A stretch of 45,583 nt of DNA from Saprospiraceae bacterium UBA7328. GTDB lineage: Bacteria; Bacteroidota; Bacteroidia; Chitinophagales; Saprospiraceae. Below are positions 21,187 through 30,517 of this stretch, piece by piece. Each line of letters begins with the position of its first letter. Positions within the stretch are counted from its first letter, which is position 1. Where the stretch lies: assembly GCA_002471345.1 (NCBI GenBank), contig DKPS01000124.1:8442-54024 (forward strand). Reading direction: 5' to 3'. Position numbers and translations under genes: made by a program. The notes below the pieces were generated by a model. The model was not told the DNA's origin. It did not search any database and saw only the letters and a list, made by a program, of their open reading frames with translations.

Positions 21187-23199
21187 ATGAGTCGGTTATT
21201 TACCTTTCTATTTTTGGTTCTCTTTTCATATGTTTCAGCTCAAGAGCAATCAATTATGATGAATGATTCTCTTTCTTTAGAGCAGTTAGTAATATCATCA
21301 ACTAGAGCAAAAGAGACTGATCCTTTTACCTTTCAAAATGTAGGCTTATCTCGGATTGAAAAGATTAATTTGGGGCAGGACCCTGTTGTCTTAATACAAG
21401 AGCTTTCACCGTCAATTGTTTCTTATTCAGATGGGGGAACAGATATTGGCAATTATTCACAGCTCCGGATGAGGGGAATAGATCAATCAAGAATAAATAT
21501 CACTTTGAATGGTGTGCCTCTCAATGATATGGCTGATCACGGTACATATTTTTCCAATTTTTCAGATTTTGGCAACAGTATTGAAAGTATTCAGATTCAA
21601 AGAGGCGCAGGAAGTACACAAAAAGGAACTGCTTCTTACGGAGGTGCAATAAATTTTGAATCTAGCAATATTTTCCGACCTGATTCGAAAGGAGAAGTAC
21701 AGGTCACAATCGGAAGTTTTGGAACATTGAGGACTGCGGCGGAAATTTCTACTGGCAAATCAGAAAATGGCCTAGGGTTTTATGGAAGGATGACTAAAAC
21801 AGAAACAGGTGGATATAAAGATAATTCTGGATCTGACTCCTATTCTCTTTTCTTTTCGGGTGGGAGAGTAAGTAATTCAGAAATGTTGAAAGTGACTGCT
21901 TTTTCGGGCAAGACTCAAAATGGACAATCATATCTTCATGTACCACTGAATATAATTCAGTCTCAACCGCGTACAAATTTCAATGATATTAATGATATAG
22001 ATGATTTTGAACAGCATATGGTACAATTTCAATATGCCAGATTTATGGATAATAATACTTCAATCAGCGGCACTGCTTATTACAATGGAGCTGGTGGTGT
22101 GTTCCCATTTTCTTTTGGAGGAGATCAGTATATGTATGGATTAGAAAATGATCATTATGGTGTATTGGCAAATTTCGAAAAGAGATTCAGTAAAAATTTG
22201 TTGAGTATAGGTGCACATTCTTACCTATTCAAAAGAACAAATTTTGAATATATCACACCATTGGTTACAGAACCATATGCCCGAGATTTTACTGATAAGT
22301 CAGAGTTCAGTGCGTTTACCAAATTCGCGTACAATCAAAATGATTTGTCTTTCTATATAAATGGAGAAATCAGAACATTATCAATGGATTTAACTGGTGA
22401 TGAAAATTTTGGTTCTGATTTCAATATCAAAAATAGTTGGACTTTTTTAAACGGTTCCATAGGAGTGAACTATGCTCTAAATACCAACTCTTCCACATAT
22501 ATATCTATATCACATACAAATCGAGAACCTACAAGGTCAGATATTCTAAATGGTGTGGATAAATCTGAATCTGTTGTAGACCTAGAATTGGGTTGGAAAT
22601 ATGCTATGAATAATTTTTCATTGGATGCAAACTTATTTCTGATGTCATTTAAGAATGAAATAAGCAATATAGGAGCCTTAGAGGCCTTGTCATATATGGA
22701 AATAAGACAGAATGTAGTTAAAAGTAGCAGATATGGAATAGAAGGAATTTTACAATATGCCCTGAATTCAAAATTAAGTGCAGGAATGAATTTAGCATGG
22801 ATGAACTCCAACATTCAAGAGTACAACAATGGAAATATTATTTTCAATGATGTAAAACATGTTTTCGCTGCCAACTGGACAATCCAGCCTAGTATTTCAT
22901 ATTCTTTTACTGACAATATGAGTTTCAGGTTGTCAAGTAGATATGTAACTGAATCCTTTTCAGAGCTTTCAAATAATGAAGAATTTGTTCTCCCTTTACA
23001 TTTTGTCATGAACGCACAATTGAACCTGTCAGTCGCAGAAAGATTAGATGTAAGTGTCATGCTGAATAATATATTTGACAACCTTTACTTCACTGAAGGT
23101 GGTCCAATCGATGTGGATTTTGATGGGGTTATAGAAGGAATGGGCTTTAGAATACAACCTCCACGGCATTTCTATTTAATGTTGAAATATACCTTGTAA
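21187..23199 (+). CDS. TonB-dependent receptor, probably thiamin uptake
   Basis: Outer-membrane active-transport channel. The 670 residues start with a signal peptide (MSRLFTFLFLVLFSYVSAQ). A plug domain (about 30-160) holds LEQLVISSTRA, LRMRGIDQSRINITLNGVPL and IQIQRGAGSTQKGTASYGGA. A 22-strand-type barrel ends in the aromatic-rich YLMLKYTL. No carboxypeptidase-like N-terminal domain is present. The ligand is inferred from the TPP riboswitch directly upstream; TPP-controlled TonB receptors are known in Bacteroidota. No pnuT or thiamin pyrophosphokinase gene follows. It converges on the next gene with a 12-base gap. Confidence 0.9.
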   Translation: MSRLFTFLFLVLFSYVSAQEQSIMMNDSLSLEQLVISSTRAKETDPFTFQNVGLSRIEKINLGQDPVVLIQELSPSIVSYSDGGTDIGNYSQLRMRGIDQSRINITLNGVPLNDMADHGTYFSNFSDFGNSIESIQIQRGAGSTQKGTASYGGAINFESSNIFRPDSKGEVQVTIGSFGTLRTAAEISTGKSENGLGFYGRMTKTETGGYKDNSGSDSYSLFFSGGRVSNSEMLKVTAFSGKTQNGQSYLHVPLNIIQSQPRTNFNDINDIDDFEQHMVQFQYARFMDNNTSISGTAYYNGAGGVFPFSFGGDQYMYGLENDHYGVLANFEKRFSKNLLSIGAHSYLFKRTNFEYITPLVTEPYARDFTDKSEFSAFTKFAYNQNDLSFYINGEIRTLSMDLTGDENFGSDFNIKNSWTFLNGSIGVNYALNTNSSTYISISHTNREPTRSDILNGVDKSESVVDLELGWKYAMNNFSLDANLFLMSFKNEISNIGALEALSYMEIRQNVVKSSRYGIEGILQYALNSKLSAGMNLAWMNSNIQEYNNGNIIFNDVKHVFAANWTIQPSISYSFTDNMSFRLSSRYVTESFSELSNNEEFVLPLHFVMNAQLNLSVAERLDVSVMLNNIFDNLYFTEGGPIDVDFDGVIEGMGFRIQPPRHFYLMLKYTL

Positions 23200-23211
23200 G
23201 ACCTTGAGGCT

Positions 23212-23784
23212 TTAAAACTTGTAATTAAAATCTATCCAATAATCTACGGCTCTATCAAGCACTGCTGGACTTCTCGCATCCTCACTAAATATGAAAAGTA
23301 GTTGGGCACCAAATGTCCAAGGCCCCTGACCTTGTCTATATCCTATTCCTGCAGTAGGATAGGTGTAGCTTTCTCTACTTGTAATTCCATTAAAGTTTAC
23401 TCCTTCAATGGACATTAGATTATATTCTCCTATGGCAAAGAAGTCTTCAGATATTTTTATTCTTACTTCTGGTCCTCCTCCATAAGAGAAGAGACTGATG
23501 TCTTGTTGGATTCTGTTGATAAAATCAAAATACATTTTCCCTTGTAGTCCAATTGAAACTCGATCTACTGGTTTGTATCCACCTTGTACTTTAGTAGAGA
23601 TAGAAAAATCATTGAAAAAGTAAAGATTTCCAAGACTTATGCCATACCACAAATTTTCTTTTAACCCATTATCTTCTTCATATCTGCTTGATCTATTATC
23701 TCGATCTCTAGTTCGTGATCTTTGACTTTGTAGAGCAGTATAAGTAATGAGGATCAAAAGTGAAGTAAGTATAATTCTATGCAT
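23212..23784 (-). CDS. Putative outer-membrane beta-barrel protein
   Basis: Secreted protein of 190 residues on the minus strand. It has a signal peptide (MHRIILTSLLILITYTALQS), then a charged Arg/Asp/Glu-rich linker (residues 21-42). Alternating hydrophobic strands follow, such as NLWYGISLGNLYFFNDFSIS and RVSIGLQGKMYFDFI, and the final YWIDFNYKF ends in an aromatic residue, the classical barrel signal. This fits a small eight-strand porin-like fold. I do not recognise a named family, and its role is unknown. It is a single gene convergent with the TonB receptor. Confidence 0.7.
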   Translation of the reverse strand: MHRIILTSLLILITYTALQSQRSRTRDRDNRSSRYEEDNGLKENLWYGISLGNLYFFNDFSISTKVQGGYKPVDRVSIGLQGKMYFDFINRIQQDISLFSYGGGPEVRIKISEDFFAIGEYNLMSIEGVNFNGITSRESYTYPTAGIGYRQGQGPWTFGAQLLFIFSEDARSPAVLDRAVDYWIDFNYKF

Positions 23785-23977
23785 GGTTCAGTGTGTTAAT
23801 CACGTCTAAGGTAATATTATCAGAGAAGATTTTTATTCATTGTAAAAACGAATTTTTCACTGGCCGAATTGGTTCGTGATTTGATATATTCAGGTTTAGT
23901 GTGAAAAATGATCTTCTTTACAACCTAAATGTCAAAGTCCTTACGTTATATCCCAATAATTATATTTTTTTAAGTCT

Positions 23978-26900
23978 GTGAACAACCAATTTATCCAAAA
24001 CCGAGTATCCATATTTATTGCCTTTATAATAGTAATTTTACATACAGTCGGAGGATATTCTCAGTGCGAGGTGAATGGCATTAATGGACAACCTTTTCTA
24101 ATTAATGACAATACTTCTTTTGATATAAATATCGAGGTAACGGATGATATCCATAATGACCTAAATGGTATTCAGGGTATTTGTGGAGTTCGTTTAAATT
24201 TTGAGCATACCTTGATAAGTGATTTGCAAATAGATTTAATTGCCCCAAATGACAGTACTGTTACTCTCATTGGCCCTGCTCTTAGAGACATAACAACTCC
24301 TTCTTTATTTTTCCCTATTCGACACGATATTCTTTTTATTCCGAATTCAGAAGTTGCCGCTCCTGATCCATCTACTCCAGATCAATGGACTAATGCGAAC
24401 CCTAACTGGGCTGCGACAGCAGAATATACTGGTACATATTATCCATCTTCTGGAGATTTTGAAACTGCTTTTTCAATTGGCCCTGTAAATGGAGTTTGGA
24501 CTATCAGAGTGTCAGATTCTGAACTTAATGACGAAGGACTCCTCAATTCTGTGGAGTTATTATTTTGTGACCCTTCTGGTATCACTTGCCTAATTTGCGA
24601 AGCGGATGGAGGTTCTTATAATTCATCTCCTATTGAAATATGTGAAGGTGATTTTATTACTTCAGATCAATGGTCAGCAACATCCCTGTCGTCTATGGAT
24701 GACTATGGATTCATTTATATACTTGACAATGAAAGTGGAATAGAAGTCATTGATGCGGACTTTCCTTTTGAATCACTTCAAAATGGAAATTATTTTATAT
24801 CAGCAATAAATGTAGCAAATGGGGACTCTGCTGATATTAGAAATGACCTTGTGAATAATATTCCTATTGATTCATTATCTTCTGATTATTGCTTTGATGT
24901 GAGTGATATGCCTCTTCAATTAATCGTATTGCCACTAGACACTCTCAATACTGAATTGCCATTCTGTAACAATGGACCTACCTTTTTTGAAGGTTTGGAG
25001 ATCAGTAATCCTGACACAACAATAATAAGACCCGGTACTGGCTGTGTAGCATTCGAGAGAGTGATATTCACAAACCCAACAGTGAATGCTTCAATTTCAG
25101 GAGATACCATTATTATTCCATGTAATCCTTTTTCCGTCTTTATTGATGCGTCCAATTCAAATTTGGGTGTAGATGGGCAAGTTTCATGGAGTAGAAACGG
25201 TACGCTAATTTCTAATGCAGATTCAGTTGTTTTAGGTATTGATTTTCCCGGTTTATATGAATTATCTATTGATGACAATGGCTGTATTTCTAAAGATTCA
25301 ATATTGGCTATTTTCGAATTCGAGGTAAAAGAATATGAATTGTTTAATGATGGACCTATAACATGTTCAGAGAGTATAGTTTCAATAGGTTTGTTGGATG
25401 AAAATGCTGTTTTTAGTGCCAATTGGACAGGACCGGGAATTTTAGGCGATTCTACATTCGTAGGGCGTATTTCAGTAGATATGCCTGGCACATATAAAGT
25501 AATGGGAATTGACACTTCTTCCTGTCATTATAGAGAGTTTATAGATGTAGAATTAGAAAATAATGTAGAACCAATATCTATTTCATCAGATACTTTTTTA
25601 TGCAATGTGGATGAAATAGTTTGGGACCTGAGCACTGAGGCGACTTCACTCATTGTTAATTGGACACAAGGCCCCAATACGGGCTCAGGGTCAATTATGA
25701 CAGGCTCAGGGTCAATTATGACAGGCTTTGGATCTTTTATCGTGAGCACTAGTCTATTTGATACCATATTCTATAACCTGACTGGTAGTAACGGTTGTAC
25801 ATTGGATACTTTCTATGAGATTCCTTTGGATACCAATTTTGTATCTGTAGTTGGTGGTATCGATACCTTAAATTGCCTTACGGACTCTATTATTCTTGAT
25901 CCAAATTCTAACAATCTCCAAGCTACATTTGAATGGAGTATACAAGGAACTGAAATAAGTACAGATCCCATAATTGATATTTCTGAAGAAGGAGAATATC
26001 AGGTAATAGCATCATTGTTAAATGGATGCGTAGATACAGCTGTATTTAACATTTCAATTGACACCCTTTCGCCATTGATATCTGCTACTCAGGACGAGAT
26101 TATAAGTTGTGCAGAGGATTCGGCAATTCTTGAGATTGAAGTTGTTGAAGGAGCTCAAGTGAATTGGCAATATGTGGATGTACTGGACCCAACCTCTGTA
26201 AGGCAAGTAGTTTTTGATTCAGGTACTTATAATGTGGAAGTGATTAATCCAAGCAATGGTTGTATTTCTCAAAGAAGTTTTCATGTGCAAAGTACAATTG
26301 CTGATCCAATTTTTTCCATAGAAAAGGGAGATGTATCTTGTTCAACGCCTATGGGATTTTTTAGGGTTGTTTCTAATGAAAATGTTGTGGTAGAAATTGT
26401 GGTAAATGGTGGAGATCCAATTCTGACTGACGAATTCGAAATCTCCGATACAGCATCCATTTCTTATATCGTCACAGGGGAAAATAGCTGCTCTGTATCA
26501 GGGTTTGAATTTATCAATGATAATTCTGTTTTTCCTCAACTTAATGTTCCCAATGAACTTGCATTAGATTGTATTGAAAATACAGTCATATTAAAGCCAG
26601 AGGTATTTTTGGCAGAAATAGAAGAACTATACTTTGTCATGATGAATGGAGATACTGTTCGGAATGACTCTTTAATCATAGATATGGCTAGTAATGTGGA
26701 GGTAGTAGCTATAGGTATTAATCAATGTGTAGTTTCAGAAGAAGTGATAATAGTTGAAAGTTTATTCAGTGGAGGATTAGATTTAGAAATTGAAGAAGGA
26801 ATGTTTTGTGACAAAAGTGAACTTGAAGTTGACCTTTCCTTGATTGCATCAAATCCACAAATCGATTTTTCTTGGTCTTTATCTGGTTCTGATCCATCTA

Positions 26901-27796
26901 TTTTTGAAACCCCAAACTCAGTTATTCTCTCGGGAGATGGTTTGTTCATTTTAGAATTGACAGACAATGTAAATAACTGCACGATATCAGATTCTTTTAA
27001 TTTGTCATTTACGGATTCACCATTAGACCAAATTACATTTACTTCCACTGATGAGAGTTGTTCAGAAAGAATGGATGGAAGTCTAATTCTCGATGCGATT
27101 TCTGGAGGAGAAGGCATGATCAGTACTCTTATAAATGGAATGGATCCTAGTCTCTTGAATTTGGACAGTTTATCATCTGGAGTGTATGACATTATGATAA
27201 GTGATGAAATAGGATGTACAAGAGATACTAGTTTTGTAATAAATCCTGGTGGTGGATTGTTTTTTGAATTGGGCGAGGATCGAGTTGTTTTCCCACGAGA
27301 AGCTGTAGACTTGAGTCCCATTATTAATTCAGATTCAGAAATAACTTCATCTTCTTGGTTTTATAATGGAGATGTTTTAGAAACTGAAACCTCTATCTCC
27401 TTTATTCCAGCCGAAGAAGGAATTTTATCATTAGTAGTATCAAATGCAGATGGATGTGAGTATATAGATTTTATAAATATTACCAGAGCATTAGCTCTCG
27501 AAGATTTAATCTATATACCAAATATGCTTGCACCAACTTCAGTCATTGGAAATAACCTTCTGTTAGGCAGTTTTTCTGAGAGAATTAGCGGTATCACATC
27601 ATTTTCAATTTTTGACAGATGGGGAAATTTGATACACCGAGTTCAAAATTTTCTCCCTGGTCAAAATTTAGAGCTTTGGGATGGGAGGGTAGGTGGAAAA
27701 ATGGCTGCTTCTGGTGTGTACGTATTCTATGTGGAAGTAGTCTTAGAGAATGGTCAATCTGAAAAAGCAGCAGGGGATATTACAGTGATCTATTAA
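23978..27796 (+). CDS. Large T9SS-secreted protein with P-domain and gliding-type C-terminal domain
   Basis: Cell-surface or secreted protein of 1272 residues with a GTG start and a signal peptide (about 1-30, ending GGYSQ). Residues ~35-195 resemble the proprotein-convertase P-domain (GVRLNFEHTLISDLQIDLIA, NGVWTIRVSDSELNDEGLLN) but no protease domain is attached. The middle holds about ten divergent Ig/PKD-like modules, each with an NGC/NNC-type cysteine turn (DDNGCISKDS, GSNGCTLDT, NVNNCTISDS). The last ~95 residues (IYIPNMLAPTS, FDRWGNLIHRV, ELWDGRVGGK, ASGVYVFYVEV) form the type B gliding-motility CTD recognised by the type IX secretion system. It is likely an adhesin or surface fibre. 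A 21-bp tandem duplication lies inside. Confidence 0.88.
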   Translation: MNNQFIQNRVSIFIAFIIVILHTVGGYSQCEVNGINGQPFLINDNTSFDINIEVTDDIHNDLNGIQGICGVRLNFEHTLISDLQIDLIAPNDSTVTLIGPALRDITTPSLFFPIRHDILFIPNSEVAAPDPSTPDQWTNANPNWAATAEYTGTYYPSSGDFETAFSIGPVNGVWTIRVSDSELNDEGLLNSVELLFCDPSGITCLICEADGGSYNSSPIEICEGDFITSDQWSATSLSSMDDYGFIYILDNESGIEVIDADFPFESLQNGNYFISAINVANGDSADIRNDLVNNIPIDSLSSDYCFDVSDMPLQLIVLPLDTLNTELPFCNNGPTFFEGLEISNPDTTIIRPGTGCVAFERVIFTNPTVNASISGDTIIIPCNPFSVFIDASNSNLGVDGQVSWSRNGTLISNADSVVLGIDFPGLYELSIDDNGCISKDSILAIFEFEVKEYELFNDGPITCSESIVSIGLLDENAVFSANWTGPGILGDSTFVGRISVDMPGTYKVMGIDTSSCHYREFIDVELENNVEPISISSDTFLCNVDEIVWDLSTEATSLIVNWTQGPNTGSGSIMTGSGSIMTGFGSFIVSTSLFDTIFYNLTGSNGCTLDTFYEIPLDTNFVSVVGGIDTLNCLTDSIILDPNSNNLQATFEWSIQGTEISTDPIIDISEEGEYQVIASLLNGCVDTAVFNISIDTLSPLISATQDEIISCAEDSAILEIEVVEGAQVNWQYVDVLDPTSVRQVVFDSGTYNVEVINPSNGCISQRSFHVQSTIADPIFSIEKGDVSCSTPMGFFRVVSNENVVVEIVVNGGDPILTDEFEISDTASISYIVTGENSCSVSGFEFINDNSVFPQLNVPNELALDCIENTVILKPEVFLAEIEELYFVMMNGDTVRNDSLIIDMASNVEVVAIGINQCVVSEEVIIVESLFSGGLDLEIEEGMFCDKSELEVDLSLIASNPQIDFSWSLSGSDPSIFETPNSVILSGDGLFILELTDNVNNCTISDSFNLSFTDSPLDQITFTSTDESCSERMDGSLILDAISGGEGMISTLINGMDPSLLNLDSLSSGVYDIMISDEIGCTRDTSFVINPGGGLFFELGEDRVVFPREAVDLSPIINSDSEITSSSWFYNGDVLETETSISFIPAEEGILSLVVSNADGCEYIDFINITRALALEDLIYIPNMLAPTSVIGNNLLLGSFSERISGITSFSIFDRWGNLIHRVQNFLPGQNLELWDGRVGGKMAASGVYVFYVEVVLENGQSEKAAGDITVIY
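25682..25742 (+). repeat. 21-bp in-frame tandem duplication in the T9SS gene
   Basis: Two identical 21-base units (25682-25702 and 25703-25723) encode GSGSIMT twice. They are followed by a degenerate third unit (25724-25742) reading GFGSFI. The unit is in frame, so copy-number change would lengthen or shorten a loop without breaking the gene. Confidence 0.9.
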
Positions 27797-27800
27797 ACTA

Positions 27801-27816
27801 CTCTAAATTTTTAGAG
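27801..27816. terminator. Possible bidirectional hairpin between convergent genes
   Basis: CTCTAAATTTTTAGAG is a perfect palindrome (7-bp arms) spanning the gap and the end of cmk. It is AT-rich and short, so it would be at most a weak terminator for either gene. Confidence 0.35.
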
Positions 27817-28504
27817 CTGACATTATATGCTCCATCGCTTCATCTATTTGTGACGATCTAGTGTGTGAAGAAGTGTCAATTAAGATCGCATCTTTTACCT
27901 TAACGAGAGGAGAATCATCTCTTGTACTATCAATAAAATCTCTTTTTTCAAGATTGATTTTAACTTCTTTAAGAGTTGTTGTAATACCTTTTTGTGTCAA
28001 TTCTTCAAATCTTCTTTTAGTTCTAATATCCACATCTGCTGTGACAAAGAATTTAATTTCAGCATTGGGAAAAACTACTGATCCTATGTCTCTTCCGTCC
28101 ATGACTACTCCTTTCTTTCTTCCTAAATCACGTTGTTGTTTTACTAAAAACCTTCGGATCGAAGGATTAGCAGCGATATGACTCACAATATCAGCTATAC
28201 TGGGCTTCCTTATTTCTGACTCTACATTTCTATTATTGAGAAGGGTATTCATTGTGCCCTCTGCATTTATAAACGCTATACGGACATTTTCAATAAGTAG
28301 ATCAGTATAATCCTTAGAATTAGTAATCTCAAGGTTGTTTTCTAGAAAGTACAAAGAGACAGCCCGATACATTGCACCACTATCAATGTAGATATATTGT
28401 AGTTGCTTGGCTAGATCTTTTGCTAGTGTACTCTTACCACAAGAAGAGTGGCCATCTATAGCAATGACTAATTTCTTTTGAGTGATATTGTCGATATCAT
28501 TCAT
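27803..28504 (-). CDS. cmk: Cytidylate kinase
   Basis: Phosphorylates CMP and dCMP. From the ATG at 28504 it has 233 residues. The P-loop is AIDGHSSCGKSTLAKDL, followed by YIDSGAMYRAVSLYF, GRDIGSVVFPNAEIKFFVTA and the CMP-binding RDDSPL. An in-frame TTG 18 bases upstream is possible. The ATG is preferred because AGAGGTGA, a rare good SD sequence in this window, lies 5 bases before it. It is convergent with the T9SS gene; both stops lie at a 16-base palindrome (27801-27816). Confidence 0.95.
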   Translation of the reverse strand: MNDIDNITQKKLVIAIDGHSSCGKSTLAKDLAKQLQYIYIDSGAMYRAVSLYFLENNLEITNSKDYTDLLIENVRIAFINAEGTMNTLLNNRNVESEIRKPSIADIVSHIAANPSIRRFLVKQQRDLGRKKGVVMDGRDIGSVVFPNAEIKFFVTADVDIRTKRRFEELTQKGITTTLKEVKINLEKRDFIDSTRDDSPLVKVKDAILIDTSSHTRSSQIDEAMEHIMSALKI

Positions 28505-28636
28505 TGGTTCACCTCTTTTCAATTCTTAGAATATTTGAATCTAGAATGGCGCGAAAAATACAAGGATTCTCAGTAATTAAAATCTTTTAGTTGAGATAAA
28601 AAGGAATGGGAATGTTTCATTCAGTGAAGACAAGTA

Positions 28637-28858
28637 TTAATACTCATCTTCATTAAACAAGAAATCATCCTTCTTCGGATAGTCTTGCCAAATTTCTTCC
28701 ATGTTTTCATACAATTCACCTTCATCTTCTATGGCTTGAAGGTTTTCAATTACCTCCAGCGGAGAACCAGATCTGATGGCGTAATCGATCAACTCATCAC
28801 GACTGGCAGGCCATGGGGCGTCTTCAAGGTGATGTGCTAATTCAAGAGTCCAATACAT
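28637..28858 (-). CDS. DUF2795 family protein
   Basis: A 73-residue acidic protein: MYWTLELAHHLEDAPWPASR, ELIDYAIRSGSPLEVIENLQ, then a very acidic tail ending LFNEDEY. This is the DUF2795 pattern (hydrophobic start, APWPA, DYA-x3-G, V-x-NL), widespread as a short single-domain protein in Bacteroidota. No biochemical function is known to me. It lies between cmk and queA, transcribed separately from its own promoter. An inverted repeat brackets its predicted start site. Confidence 0.85.
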   Translation of the reverse strand: MYWTLELAHHLEDAPWPASRDELIDYAIRSGSPLEVIENLQAIEDEGELYENMEEIWQDYPKKDDFLFNEDEY

Positions 28859-28896
28859 TAGTAATAATATTTTTATTTAAAAGTTATACGTTTTCA

Positions 28897-28960
28897 ACGG
28901 GTCAAAAGTTTCAATAATTCTCTCAATTTTCCTGCAAAAATATAAATTTCTTTGACCCGT
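28897..28960. repeat. 10-bp inverted repeat around the DUF2795 transcription start
   Basis: ACGGGTCAAA at 28897-28906 is an exact inverted match to TTTGACCCGT at 28951-28960, separated by 44 bases. One arm lies in the spacer of the predicted DUF2795 promoter; the other lies in its leader. Confidence 0.8.
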
Positions 28961-28964
28961 GCAA
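28935..28964 (-). promoter_or_regulatory. Promoter of the DUF2795 gene
   Basis: Read on the minus strand: TTG (28964-28962), 19 bases, then TATTTTTG (28942-28935) followed by C. This is a full match to the Bacteroidota consensus. The start site would be near 28929, giving a leader of about 70 bases. Confidence 0.65.
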
Positions 28965-29048
28965 GAGATTGAGTTTTTACATGGTTATCCTTTATGACTC
29001 TCCAATATTTAAGAGTCACTTATTTGAGAAAACCGTAATAAATTCTTT

Positions 29049-30113
29049 TTAAATTAACAACATTGCATCTCCATAGCTATAGAATCTATAACCTTCTTTT
29101 AATGCTTCGCTATATGCATCCATTACCAATTCTATACCTCCATATGCAGCTATCATAATCAATAAACTTGATTTTGGTACATGAAAATTGGTAAGCATAG
29201 CATCTGCAATTTGAAATTCATGAGGTGGATATAGAAATAGATTGGTCCAACCTTCAACTGGTTTTAATAATCCAGTAGCAGATACAGCAGATTCAATACT
29301 TCTCATTGAAGTAGTTCCAACTGCACATACTCTTTTACCCGATGTTTTGGCATTGTTTACAATTGAGGCATTATCTGCTGTTACTTGAAAATATTCAGCA
29401 TCCATCTTATGTTTGCTTAAATCTTCTACATCTATACTTCTGAATGTTCCAAGACCAACGTGTAAGGTTACATCGGCAAAATCAACTCCTTTAATCTCTA
29501 GCCTTTTCATCACCTCTTTACTAAAATGCAAACCTGCTGTCGGTGCTGCTACTGCTCCGGCCTGCTTAGCATAGATTGTCTGATATCGTTCCTTATCTAT
29601 GGCCTCAGGCTCTCTATTGATATATTTTGGCAGTGGTGTTTGACCGAGCTCTTCTAGAATGCCACTAAACTCCGCGTCAGTCCCTTCAAAATAAAACCTT
29701 ATTGTTCTCCCTCTACTTGTCGTGTTATCCACGACTTCAGCTACTAGTCTATCTTCACCATGTTTGTCTTTAAAGTATAATTTGTTTCCAACTCTTATTT
29801 TACGAGCTGGATCTACGAGCACATCCCAAAGTCTATTTTCTTTGTTTAACTCTCTTAATAAAAAGACTTCTATTTTGGCTTCAGTCTTTTCTTTAATTCC
29901 AAACATTCTTGCTGGGAATACAGCAGTATTGTTGAAAATAAAGACATCACCATCGTCAAAATAATCAATAACGTCTTTAAAAGTTTTATGCTCTATTTTG
30001 CCACTATCACGGTGTACTACCATGAGACGAGATTCATCTCTTTGATCTAGTGGGTATTGAGCTATTCTGTCTTCAGGTAAATCAAAATTAAATTGCGATA
30101 ACTTTGCTTTCAT
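29049..30113 (-). CDS. queA: S-adenosylmethionine:tRNA ribosyltransferase-isomerase
   Basis: Makes epoxyqueuosine in tRNA by transferring and isomerising the ribosyl part of SAM. The 354 residues have the start [34 protein letters not shown], the motifs [12 protein letters not shown] and [14 protein letters not shown], and the C-terminal signature [18 protein letters not shown] and YGDAMLLI. All usual blocks are present. It is a single-gene unit on the minus strand with a candidate -7 box 130 bases upstream. Confidence 0.97.
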   Translation of the reverse strand: MKAKLSQFNFDLPEDRIAQYPLDQRDESRLMVVHRDSGKIEHKTFKDVIDYFDDGDVFIFNNTAVFPARMFGIKEKTEAKIEVFLLRELNKENRLWDVLVDPARKIRVGNKLYFKDKHGEDRLVAEVVDNTTSRGRTIRFYFEGTDAEFSGILEELGQTPLPKYINREPEAIDKERYQTIYAKQAGAVAAPTAGLHFSKEVMKRLEIKGVDFADVTLHVGLGTFRSIDVEDLSKHKMDAEYFQVTADNASIVNNAKTSGKRVCAVGTTSMRSIESAVSATGLLKPVEGWTNLFLYPPHEFQIADAMLTNFHVPKSSLLIMIAAYGGIELVMDAYSEALKEGYRFYSYGDAMLLI

Positions 30114-30517
30114 GTGTTTATTTTCTATTTCTTTTAGCTTTCAAATGGGGTTTACCTATTCAATTAATTTTCTTTTGTCAAAATTATATTGAATAAACCT
30201 TATTCATTGTTTGACCTTATATCTGCTCTTTTCAAAATTTCGGCAAATGTATACTTTTTGATAACAATGTGATCACCTATTTTTCAAGGGTTGTAGATCG
30301 TTTGGCATTGTTCATCTATTAGTACACATTTATAAGTGTTACTTACTTAATTTAGTTCCAAATATTTATTTGCTTTTTTTACAATTGTTGAAATGGGCAA
30401 AAGAGCATTACTTCAAAAGGAATTGGATGCATTTACCGTGCCGATCCTTTTTCTTATAAATTTGAATTGGAATAACTGAATGAATTGTCACTAATTATCA
30501 TAAAATAACCGCTCATC
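30114..30517. other. 404-base intergenic region between divergent queA and the permease gene
   Basis: No convincing gene is seen. It contains the candidate queA -7 element and an isolated 28-codon ATG frame (30393-30479) ending before the permease start, which resembles no family I know. No strong hairpin or repeat was found. Both flanking genes probably draw their promoters from here. Confidence 0.5.
30244..30251 (-). promoter_or_regulatory. Candidate -7 element of the queA promoter
   Basis: On the minus strand this reads TACATTTG followed by C, a perfect TAnnTTTGC match. No TTG lies at 19-21 bases upstream. It would give a leader of about 120 bases. Confidence 0.45.

Noticed and set aside
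24916..25515. 199-codon antisense frame inside the T9SS gene (and another at 26722-27321)
   Set aside because: Protein sequence has no domain or signal and mirrors the Ser/Asp-rich sense codons; the sense gene is clearly real.
30393..30479. 28-codon ATG frame before the permease gene
   Set aside because: Too short, no homology recognised, no start signal; kept only as a note in the intergenic entry.
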